NCBI RefSeq assembly: GCF_042675915.1
Contig: NZ_JBHTKL010000001.1
Span: 434,001 to 498,000 of the forward strand
Source: Thalassobacillus_A hwangdonensis
GTDB lineage: Bacteria > Bacillota > Bacilli > Bacillales > Halobacillaceae
DNA length: 64,000 nucleotides
Direction: 5' to 3'
Notes under the pieces: generated by a model
The model's input: only the letters and a program-made list of their open reading frames with translations
Databases searched by the model: none
Told to the model about the DNA's origin: nothing
Translations under genes and position numbers: made by a program
Part shown: one piece after another, positions 8,287 through 15,924 of the stretch
Layout: the number at the start of each line of letters is the position of its first letter
Position numbering within the stretch: position 1 is the first letter of the stretch

Positions 8287-8642
8287 TTACTTTGAGAACG
8301 TTTAACTTTAACAAAGCATGTGAAAATAGAATGATTTCCACCACCGCCTAATGGCGCTAAAGCAGTTTTTTTACTATCATCATCCTTAAATTTTATGAAA
8401 AAAAGAGGGAATCTGCACATGTTTACGGAATAATTGACTAATGGCTGAGGGGAGTCACCGTCAGATTTGCCCTCTTTTATTGATCGATCATGGACCAGCA
8501 TGTACATAGTTGAACCGTTAAGCGTCATAAAGATCCGGGTGGGAATCGAAAAGGTATGATAAGGACAAGAATCTATAGCGTGTCCTATTTGCAGGAATTG
8601 GCACCTATCAATCAGTAAAATTACATAGAAGGATGGAACAAT
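8287..8642 (+). other. 356-bp non-coding ftsW leader with two inverted repeats
   Basis: No plausible gene lies here on either strand; a long reverse-strand reading frame that crosses it continues antisense into ftsW and has no ribosome binding site. Two structures are visible. One pairs AAAAGAGGGAATCTG (8401-8415) with CAGATT-TG-CCCTCTTTT (8462-8478), enclosing 46 bases. The other is a short hairpin on AGGACA/TGTCCT (about 8559-8587). There is no T-box or other riboswitch signature that I know. The region probably carries the ftsW promoter, but I cannot place it. Confidence 0.6.
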
Positions 8643-9845
8643 ATGAAAAAAGCATTTAAGAGTTTTGACTTCACCTTGATGTTCACCCCGATTGCATTGG
8701 TCATATTCGGTTCGATCATGATCTATAGTGCCAGCATGGTCCTCGGGCCTGTCAAATACGACCTTCCCAGCAATCACTTCTTCATCAGGCAGGTGATGTG
8801 GGCGTCGGTAGGTCTGATGGTCATGTTGTTTTTTACGTTTTTTTCCTACAGACACCTTCAACGGTTGACGAAGGTCATCGTATTCCTCATGATCGGTCTC
8901 TTACTGGGGCTCTTCGTATTTGGTGAAGAAAGGAACAACGCTGTATCCTGGTATGACCTGAAAGTAATGAGCTTCCAGCCGGCGGAGATGGTGAAAATCG
9001 GCCTGATCATTTATCTTGCATCTGTCTACGCAAAGAAACAAAGCTACATTGACAAGTTCGGAAAGGCGGTCATTCCTCCGCTGGTACTGACCAGTTTCAT
9101 CCTGGCGCTGATTGTACTGCAGCCGGATATCGGTTCTGCAGCTGTCATCGGCTTCATCGCCAGTTTTGTCATTGCAAGTTCAGGAATCAAAGGCAGGCAT
9201 ATCGCCTTCTTGATATCTGTAACACTTGCATTTGTCCTGCTGATTGCCCCGCAGATGGTCACGGATGAACGGCTTTCCAGGTTCACTGGGGCCTATCAGC
9301 CGTTCAATACCCCTGAAGGAGATGGGTACCATCTGATCCAGTCTTACGTTGCGATTGGGACAGGCGGTATTCTAGGTGAAGGATTAGGGCAGGGGGTACA
9401 GAAGCTTGGATACTTGCCAGAACCACATACTGATTTTATAATGGCTGTCATCGCTGAAGAATTAGGTCTTACTGGCGTACTGATTGTAATTGGCCTGTTA
9501 GCGACAATCGTACTGAGAGGCTTATTCATCTCCAGACGTTGTAAAGATACATTCGGCGCATTACTGGCCCTTGGAATATCTGCGATGATTGGAGTCCAGT
9601 CCTTCATCAATCTCGGGGCGATGAGTGGTCTCCTGCCTATTACTGGTGTACCGCTTCCGTTTGTCAGCTATGGGGGGTCCTCACTGATCATCATGCTTGG
9701 ATCCATGGGGATTTTGAACAATATTGCCAGAAATGTAAAAGCGAAAAGTGAAAATCGATCTGCAACGAACCAGCCGATATCGAACCATCCACAGGAAAAT
9801 AAAGTGGAGCGACTACGACAAGGAGTGAAATCATGGCAGAATTGA
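8643..9845 (+). CDS. ftsW: Septal peptidoglycan polymerase FtsW
   Basis: A 400-residue SEDS-family membrane protein with about ten transmembrane segments. Signature blocks are MIYSASM near the first segment, ISSRR-like loops, the PEPHTDFI motif near residue 260, and the C-terminal LPITGVPLPFVSYGGSSL block. FtsW polymerises lipid II at the septum together with a class B PBP. Its location before pycA matches vegetative FtsW of B. subtilis, separating it from the sporulation paralogue spoVE at 53.6 kb. AAGGA lies about 9 bases upstream of the ATG. Its last 13 bases overlap pycA. Confidence 0.95.
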   Translation: MKKAFKSFDFTLMFTPIALVIFGSIMIYSASMVLGPVKYDLPSNHFFIRQVMWASVGLMVMLFFTFFSYRHLQRLTKVIVFLMIGLLLGLFVFGEERNNAVSWYDLKVMSFQPAEMVKIGLIIYLASVYAKKQSYIDKFGKAVIPPLVLTSFILALIVLQPDIGSAAVIGFIASFVIASSGIKGRHIAFLISVTLAFVLLIAPQMVTDERLSRFTGAYQPFNTPEGDGYHLIQSYVAIGTGGILGEGLGQGVQKLGYLPEPHTDFIMAVIAEELGLTGVLIVIGLLATIVLRGLFISRRCKDTFGALLALGISAMIGVQSFINLGAMSGLLPITGVPLPFVSYGGSSLIIMLGSMGILNNIARNVKAKSENRSATNQPISNHPQENKVERLRQGVKSWQN

Positions 9846-12800
9846 AGAAAATCAATAAAGTATTAGTTGCAAACCGAGGAGAAATTGCGATTCGTGTCTT
9901 CCGCGCATGTACGGAATTGAACATTCGTACTGTCGCAGTATATTCAAAGGAGGACACAGGGTCCTTCCACAGATATAAAGCAGATGAGGCATATCTCGTA
10001 GGCGAAGGTAAAAAGCCGATCGATGCCTATTTGGATATTGAAGGAATCATTGAGATCGCTAAAAGTGTTGGAGTGGATGCCATCCACCCTGGGTACGGAT
10101 TTTTATCAGAAAACATCCATTTTGCACGCAGGTGTGAGGAGGAAGGGATCATCTTCATCGGTCCAACTAGTGAGCACCTGGATATGTTCGGAGATAAAGT
10201 AAAAGCACGTGAGCAGGCGATTGATGCCGGAATTCCGGTAATACCTGGAACTGATGGCCCTGTCACCAGCCTTTCAGAAGTGGAAGACTTCGGTGAGAAA
10301 CACGGCTACCCGATTATCATCAAAGCCTCTCTCGGTGGAGGCGGTCGTGGAATGCGGATCGTCCGTAAGGCAAGCAATGTAGCAGACGCTTATGACCGTG
10401 CAAAATCTGAAGCCAAAGCCGCATTCGGTAACGACGAAGTGTACGTAGAAAAATTGATTGAAGAACCAAAACATATCGAAGTCCAGATTCTCGGAGACTT
10501 TGACAAGAATATCGTCCATTTGTATGAACGGGATTGCTCTGTTCAGCGCCGCCATCAAAAGGTAGTGGAAGTAGCTCCTAGTGTTTCTTTAACGGATTCA
10601 TTAAGGGAAGAGATTTGTGATGCGGCTGTCAAACTGATGAAGAATGTCGACTATGTCAATGCTGGAACTGTCGAGTTCCTTGTTACGAACGAAGAATTCT
10701 TCTTCATTGAAGTCAATCCGCGAGTGCAAGTGGAGCATACGATTACAGAGCTGATTACAGGCGTCGATATCGTCCAGTCCCAAATCATGATTGCAGAAGG
10801 ATATAACCTTCACGAAAAGAAAATCGGTATTCCGCAACAAGAAAATATCAGAACGAATGGTTATGCTATACAGTCACGTGTAACCACTGAAGATCCATTG
10901 AATAATTTCATGCCGGATACAGGTAAAATCATGGCATACCGTTCAGGTGGTGGGTTCGGAGTAAGGCTCGATGCCGGTAACGGATTCCAGGGAGCTGTCA
11001 TTTCTCCTTACTACGATTCCTTACTTGTAAAAGTATCCACTTGGGCGCTTACTTTTGATCAAGCTGCCAATAAAATGGTACGTAACCTTAGAGAGTTCCG
11101 AATCCGTGGAATCAAAACGAATATTCCATTCCTTGAGAATGTCATCCAGCATAGTCAATTCCTATCGGGGGAGTATGACACCACATTTATCGACCGCTCA
11201 CCGGAACTGTTTGTGTTCCCGAAACGCAAAGACCGTGGTACGAAGATGCTCAGTTATATCGCCCAGACCTCGATCAATGGGTTTGAAGGTCTCGATAAAA
11301 AGAAGAAGCCGGTAGTGAATCGTCCGAGAATGCCTAAAGTGAAATACTCAGAACCGATTCCTGAAGGTACAAAGCAGATTCTTGATAAAGATGGTCCTGA
11401 GAAGCTGATGGAGTGGGTGAAGGCGCAAAATGAAGTATTACTTACCGATACCACTTTCCGTGATGCACATCAGTCATTGCTTGCAACCAGGTTACGTTCG
11501 AAGGACCTGATCAATATCGCTGAACCTACTTCCCGCCTATTGCCTGAATTGTTTTCTGTTGAAATGTGGGGAGGAGCGACATTCGATGTGTCCTATCGTT
11601 TCCTTAAGGAAGATCCTTGGGAGCGCCTGTTGAAACTACGCGAGAAGATGCCGAATGTTCTATTCCAGATGTTGCTTCGAGCGAGTAATGCAGTGGGCTA
11701 CAAGAACTATCCGGATAATCTGATCAAAGAATTCGTTGAAAAAAGCTCCAATGCTGGTATAGATGTATTCCGTATATTCGATAGCCTCAACTGGGTGGAT
11801 GGAATGAAGCTTGCCATCGAATCGGTTAGGGAAAATGATAAAGTTGCAGAAGCGGCTATGTGTTATACCGGGGATATTTTGGATCCTTCAAGACCAAAAT
11901 ACGACTTGAACTATTACAAAAACCTCGCAAAAGAGTTGGAGGCAGCAGGTGCACATATGCTTGGCATCAAGGACATGGCAGGTCTCATGAAGCCGGAAGC
12001 AGCTTATCAGCTGATTTCCACTTTGAAAGAGTCCATCGATATTCCGATTCACCTCCATACGCACGACACCAGCGGCAACGGAATCTTCACTTACGCAAGG
12101 GCAGTTGAAGCTGGCGTGGATGTTGTCGATGTATCGACTGGGACGATGGCTGGCCTTACTTCCCAGCCAAGCGCAAACAGCCTTTATTACGCGCTGGAAG
12201 GTAATGAGCGAAAACCTGATGTCAATATCCGCTCCTATGAGGAATTAGGACACTACTGGGAAGATGTACGTAAGTATTATTTCGACTTTGAGAGTGGCAT
12301 GATGTCACCGCATTCGGAGGTTTATGAACACGAGATGCCTGGCGGACAATACAGTAACCTGCAGCAGCAGGCGAAAGCGGTAGGACTTGGTGAACGCTGG
12401 GATGAGGTAAAGACGATGTACCGCAGGGTGAACGACATGTTCGGTGACATCGTGAAGGTTACTCCTTCATCCAAAGTTGTCGGAGATATGGCGCTGTACA
12501 TGGTTCAGAACAACCTGACAGAAGATGATGTCTACGAACGTGGAGAATCAATCGATTTCCCTGATTCCGTCATCGAGTTCTTCCAAGGATATTTAGGACA
12601 GCCTTATCAAGGCTTTCCACAGGAACTTCAGCGCATCATCCTGAAAGGAAGGGAGCCAATCACGGTAAGACCTGGTGAACTGCTTGAACCGGTTGACTTC
12701 AAGGAGTTAAGGGATACATTATTCCATTCCCTTGATCGTCAAGTGACGAGCTTTGATATGATCGCATACGCACTATATCCGAAAGTGTTCATGGATTATC

Positions 12801-13276
12801 ACAAATTCTATGAGCAGTATGGTGATCTATCCGTGCTTGATACCTTGACATTCTTCTACGGAATGCGATTGGGTGAAGAAATCGAAATTGAGATCGAGCA
12901 AGGTAAGACGCTTATCGTCAAGCTCGTCTCAGTCGGTGAAGCCCAAATAGATGCAACGAGGACCGTCTACTTTGAACTGAACGGACAGCCTCGGGAAGTC
13001 GTTGTGAAAGACGAAAGCATCAAATCAGCTGTAGAAGAGCGGCCGAAAGCAGATAAGACGAATGAAAAACACATCGGTGCAACCATGCCAGGCACAGTTA
13101 TCAAAGTGCTTGTGGAAAAAGGAGAAAAGGTCAGTAAGGGTGACCATCTGATGATCACGGAAGCGATGAAGATGGAAACGACGGTCCAAGCTCCTTTCGA
13201 TGGTGTCATCAAAGATGTTTATATGAAAAATAATGAAGCGATTCATGTCGGTGATCTATTGATCGAGTTTGAATGA
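9833..13276 (+). CDS. pycA: Pyruvate carboxylase
   Basis: A 1147-residue single-chain biotin enzyme that carboxylates pyruvate to oxaloacetate for anaplerosis. Domains in order: biotin carboxylase with the ATP-grasp glycine loop SLGGGGRGMRI near residue 165, carboxyltransferase of the HMGL type (TTFRDAHQSLLATR near 540), and a C-terminal biotinyl domain with the AMKM acceptor lysine near 1113. Full length for the family. The ATG at 9833 has AGGAG 8 bases upstream and lies inside the 3' end of ftsW, so translation is probably coupled. A terminator follows. Confidence 0.98.
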   Translation: MAELKKINKVLVANRGEIAIRVFRACTELNIRTVAVYSKEDTGSFHRYKADEAYLVGEGKKPIDAYLDIEGIIEIAKSVGVDAIHPGYGFLSENIHFARRCEEEGIIFIGPTSEHLDMFGDKVKAREQAIDAGIPVIPGTDGPVTSLSEVEDFGEKHGYPIIIKASLGGGGRGMRIVRKASNVADAYDRAKSEAKAAFGNDEVYVEKLIEEPKHIEVQILGDFDKNIVHLYERDCSVQRRHQKVVEVAPSVSLTDSLREEICDAAVKLMKNVDYVNAGTVEFLVTNEEFFFIEVNPRVQVEHTITELITGVDIVQSQIMIAEGYNLHEKKIGIPQQENIRTNGYAIQSRVTTEDPLNNFMPDTGKIMAYRSGGGFGVRLDAGNGFQGAVISPYYDSLLVKVSTWALTFDQAANKMVRNLREFRIRGIKTNIPFLENVIQHSQFLSGEYDTTFIDRSPELFVFPKRKDRGTKMLSYIAQTSINGFEGLDKKKKPVVNRPRMPKVKYSEPIPEGTKQILDKDGPEKLMEWVKAQNEVLLTDTTFRDAHQSLLATRLRSKDLINIAEPTSRLLPELFSVEMWGGATFDVSYRFLKEDPWERLLKLREKMPNVLFQMLLRASNAVGYKNYPDNLIKEFVEKSSNAGIDVFRIFDSLNWVDGMKLAIESVRENDKVAEAAMCYTGDILDPSRPKYDLNYYKNLAKELEAAGAHMLGIKDMAGLMKPEAAYQLISTLKESIDIPIHLHTHDTSGNGIFTYARAVEAGVDVVDVSTGTMAGLTSQPSANSLYYALEGNERKPDVNIRSYEELGHYWEDVRKYYFDFESGMMSPHSEVYEHEMPGGQYSNLQQQAKAVGLGERWDEVKTMYRRVNDMFGDIVKVTPSSKVVGDMALYMVQNNLTEDDVYERGESIDFPDSVIEFFQGYLGQPYQGFPQELQRIILKGREPITVRPGELLEPVDFKELRDTLFHSLDRQVTSFDMIAYALYPKVFMDYHKFYEQYGDLSVLDTLTFFYGMRLGEEIEIEIEQGKTLIVKLVSVGEAQIDATRTVYFELNGQPREVVVKDESIKSAVEERPKADKTNEKHIGATMPGTVIKVLVEKGEKVSKGDHLMITEAMKMETTVQAPFDGVIKDVYMKNNEAIHVGDLLIEFE

Positions 13277-13279
13277 ACA

Positions 13280-13320
13280 AAAGAGAATGCCTCCTGAGAG
13301 AGGGGCATTCTCTTTCATTT
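13280..13320 (+). terminator. Terminator of the ftsW-pycA unit
   Basis: Stem AAAGAGAATGCCTC with GAGGGGCATTCTCTTT and a short loop, with a T-rich tail. Confidence 0.88.
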
Positions 13321-13532
13321 TCTTAAAAAAATGGTCATAGTCCATTCCAGGATATATTCTCCTATCGTCATACAGCAGAATCGATATCCTCCATTTTCAA
13401 TATGCGAATCAAAAAAACCTTGCATTGTCCCCATTTGTTTGCTAGAAATAGATAGGGGGAATTACCGGTTCCGGGTAATATAATTCGTGAAGATTAGGGT
13501 AGACTTGTTAAATGAATACCTTATATATACAT

Positions 13533-13558
13533 AAAGGCTATCAAGCCTTTTCTTTTAT
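13533..13558 (+). terminator. Weak terminator-like hairpin (possible attenuator)
   Basis: Perfect 7-bp stem AAAGGCT/AGCCTTT with a 4-base loop and a T-rich tail, more than 200 bases from any gene. It has no upstream gene on this strand, so if it works it would act on a leader transcript of ctaB. Confidence 0.45.
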
Positions 13559-13699
13559 TTTTGTCTACAATTTCACAATTTTGTCACATCTTAAATTGGG
13601 GAGATTAAATAGATAGAAATGAAATTCCATGATACAATAGCTTTGATGCTCGATTCGGGTTGTATCGTTAGCATCATATGTAGATTTTTATATACCCCC

Positions 13700-13716
13700 T
13701 GAAAACGCAGGTTTCA
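13700..13716 (+). promoter_or_regulatory. Imperfect palindrome upstream of ctaB, candidate operator
   Basis: TGAAAACGCAGGTTTCA has arms TGAAAAC and GGTTTCA that pair at six of seven positions around GCA. The left half resembles the left half of a CcpA cre site but the right half does not. B. subtilis cta genes are under catabolite and ResD control; a link here is inference. Confidence 0.35.
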
Positions 13717-13775
13717 TAAAAAGTTTGTCACATTGCGAACGTTTTGTGAGGGAGGTAGAAGGAGGAATTAATACG

Positions 13776-14708
13776 ATGAACAATCCAAGAACAGTCGAAT
13801 CCGCTTCTACACAAGTTATGAATCGTTCGGCTGTCGGCGAGTCGTCGCTATTGGCCGATATCAAAAGCCTCATCAAAGTCGGAATCATCAATTCCAACCT
13901 GATTACAACTTTTGCAGGCTTCTGGCTGGCGGTGTACTTTACCGGGACGTCCTTCTTCGATCATTGGCAAACTTTCTTGATGACAATGGTCGGAACTGCA
14001 TTCATCATTGCAGGCGGGTGTATCATCAATAACTGGTATGACAGGGACATCGATGTCATCATGTCCCGTACGAAGACACGACCGACGGTTACTGGAACGA
14101 TTGCACTTTCCCACATTAAGGTGATGGGAATCGTCGTATCCATTCTGGGATTCATTCTGTTATTATTTACAACACTTGAAGCTGCATTGTTTGGCGCGTT
14201 CGGGTGGTTTGTATATGTAGTTCTATATACGATGTGGTCTAAGCGAAGATATACGATCAATACTGTTATCGGAAGCTTTTCCGGAGCTGTACCGCCTTTG
14301 ATCGGCTGGGCAGCAGTGGATCCGAATTTACAATTAGAAGCATTGATCCTCTTCTTGATCATGTTCATATGGCAACCACCACATTTCCTGGCTCTTGCCA
14401 TGAAGAAAAAGAAAGAGTATGCTGCTGCTGGCATTCCGATGCTACCTGTAGTGCATGGATTCAAAATGACGAAGCGTCAAATCGTCGTCTATGTCGCATG
14501 TCTGCTTCCATTGCCGATTTACCTTGCTTCTCTTGGTACGGCATTCCTGATCATAAGCAGTTTGCTGACATTCGGTTGGCTCATCATCGGCTTGGCTGGT
14601 TTCGCCATGAAAGATGATATGAAATGGGCGACATGGATGTTCGTTTACTCACTATTGTTTTTGACTATCCTATTTCCTATGATGGTAGTCGTCACATTAC
14701 CTTATTAA
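13776..14708 (+). CDS. ctaB: Protoheme IX farnesyltransferase (heme O synthase)
   Basis: A 310-residue UbiA-family membrane prenyltransferase that adds a farnesyl group to heme B to give heme O. The first aspartate-rich motif NNWYDRDIDVIMSRTKTRPT lies near residues 85-104, and about nine hydrophobic segments follow. The ATG at 13776 is preferred because GGAGG lies 10 bases upstream; an alternative TTG 51 bases earlier has no good site. It heads the cta genes and makes the precursor of heme A for the caa3 oxidase. Heme A synthase (CtaA) is not adjacent. Confidence 0.95.
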   Translation: MNNPRTVESASTQVMNRSAVGESSLLADIKSLIKVGIINSNLITTFAGFWLAVYFTGTSFFDHWQTFLMTMVGTAFIIAGGCIINNWYDRDIDVIMSRTKTRPTVTGTIALSHIKVMGIVVSILGFILLLFTTLEAALFGAFGWFVYVVLYTMWSKRRYTINTVIGSFSGAVPPLIGWAAVDPNLQLEALILFLIMFIWQPPHFLALAMKKKKEYAAAGIPMLPVVHGFKMTKRQIVVYVACLLPLPIYLASLGTAFLIISSLLTFGWLIIGLAGFAMKDDMKWATWMFVYSLLFLTILFPMMVVVTLPY

Positions 14709-14709
14709 G

Positions 14710-14793
14710 GAAGAGGCTGTACCGTAAGGTGAAAGGTGACCGGTTCCTTTTGAATGGGCCGGTTTATCTGCCTTCACCTGTCGGTACATCTTC
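14710..14793 (+). other. Four-helix nested hairpin between ctaB and ctaC
   Basis: Starting two bases after the ctaB stop, four perfect helices nest one inside another: GAAGA/TCTTC (14710-14714 with 14789-14793), TGTACCG/CGGTACA (14718-14724 with 14782-14788), AGGTGAA/TTCACCT (14727-14733 with 14773-14779) and ACCGG/CCGGT (14739-14743 with 14759-14763). The tail TTTAAAAATAAAG is a poor T run, so this may be a processing site, stabiliser or partial terminator. Confidence 0.75.
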
Positions 14794-14833
14794 TTTAAAA
14801 ATAAAGATAAAAAGAGAAAGAGAGGTATCACGC

Positions 14834-15874
14834 ATGAAAGGATGGATGGGAAAATTCCGCACTCTGTTCCTATTTGGTGCACTTTCCCTTATCTTGTCAG
14901 GTTGTGGTGTGGAGAATTTATCTGCATTGAAGCCTAAAGGGCAAGGGGCGGATTTATTATTCGATCTTATGATCATCAGTATCGTGATAATGATTTTTGT
15001 ATTCATTATCGTAATGGCCATTTATACTTTTGTCTTGATTCGCTATCGTCAAAAGAAGGGTCAAGAGGACATCATTCCAAAACAGACTGAAGGGAATAAA
15101 GCTCTTGAAATACTATGGACGGTCATTCCGATCATCCTATTGTTAGTGCTTGCTGTTCCTACTGTTCAGGCAACATTCGAATTGGCAGAAAAGCCAAAAG
15201 AAGCTGATATGGTGGTTGAGGTTACAGGTAATCAGTATTGGTGGCAGTTCGATTATTCGAACGAAGAGATTTCTACTAGTCAGGATCTCTATATACCTAC
15301 AGATACCCGAGTATACTTAAACATGAAATCAAGTGATGTCATCCATTCATTCTGGGTGCCGTCAATCGCAGGGAAAATGGATACCAACCCTGGTGATAAT
15401 GAAAACACGATGTACTTAGAAGCCAATGAAGAAGGCGTTTACTGGGGACACTGTGCAGAGCTGTGTGGTCCATCGCACTCGTTGATGGATTTCCGTGTCA
15501 TCGCAGTAAGCCCTGAAGAATATGACCAGTGGGTTGCAGACATGCAAGGGGTAGACCCTGAAGCACCTGCTGAAACAGATACAGCTCAAGAAGGGCAGGA
15601 GCTTTTCAATAACAACTGTCTGAGCTGTCATGCAATCGGTGCAGCACCTAAAGGTGTAGGTCCGAACTTGACCAACTTTGGTGATCGTACGAAGATTGCA
15701 GGTATTTTGGATCCTTCCAAAGAAAACCTAGTCGATTGGATTGTCAATCCTGAAGATATCAAGCCAGGTAACCAAATGCCGTCGAATCTGGTAAATGAAA
15801 AAGAGGCTGATAAGATTGCTGATTACTTGATGCAATTGCAGCCATCTGAAATCACTCCGGAATCCGCGAAGTGA
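14834..15874 (+). CDS. ctaC: Cytochrome c oxidase subunit II with fused cytochrome c (caa3 type)
   Basis: A 346-residue subunit II of the caa3 oxidase. A lipoprotein signal ends in the lipobox LSGC at 21-24, followed by two transmembrane helices (about 42-66 and 92-112), a CuA domain with ligands H171, C207, E209, C211, H215 and M218, and a C-terminal cytochrome c domain with CLSCH at 262-266. It accepts electrons from cytochrome c on the outer face of the membrane. The ATG at 14834 is chosen from GAGAGGT just upstream; a much longer in-frame reading runs back antisense to nothing and into the ctaB region and lacks such a site. Confidence 0.97.
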   Translation: MKGWMGKFRTLFLFGALSLILSGCGVENLSALKPKGQGADLLFDLMIISIVIMIFVFIIVMAIYTFVLIRYRQKKGQEDIIPKQTEGNKALEILWTVIPIILLLVLAVPTVQATFELAEKPKEADMVVEVTGNQYWWQFDYSNEEISTSQDLYIPTDTRVYLNMKSSDVIHSFWVPSIAGKMDTNPGDNENTMYLEANEEGVYWGHCAELCGPSHSLMDFRVIAVSPEEYDQWVADMQGVDPEAPAETDTAQEGQELFNNNCLSCHAIGAAPKGVGPNLTNFGDRTKIAGILDPSKENLVDWIVNPEDIKPGNQMPSNLVNEKEADKIADYLMQLQPSEITPESAK

Positions 15875-15924
15875 TTCCAGCTTAGTATTAGAGATGTAAG
15901 AAGTTTAAAGGGAGGTTTACAAGC

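Larger units (their letters stand above)
13321..13775 (+). other. 455-bp non-coding region upstream of ctaB; no ctaA
   Basis: No ORF with coding character exists on either strand. In B. subtilis this space holds ctaA, divergent from ctaB. Visible items are a small palindrome ATTACC..GGTAAT near 13459-13477, a short terminator-like hairpin AAAGGCT/AGCCTTT (13533-13550) followed by a T-rich tract, a TTGTCA with a possible -10 TTAAAT near 13581-13610, and a 17-bp imperfect palindrome at 13700-13716. It is AT-rich and likely regulatory. Confidence 0.6.

Noticed and set aside
8521..8580. T-box-like GGGTGG string in the ftsW leader
   Set aside because: The diagnostic AGGGTGGNACCGCG motif and the downstream terminator and antiterminator pair are not present.
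8247..8861. 204-codon reverse-strand reading frame across the ylaN-ftsW gap
   Set aside because: It lies antisense to ftsW for a third of its length, has no ribosome binding site, and its composition (many His, Tyr, Cys) is that of a shadow frame.
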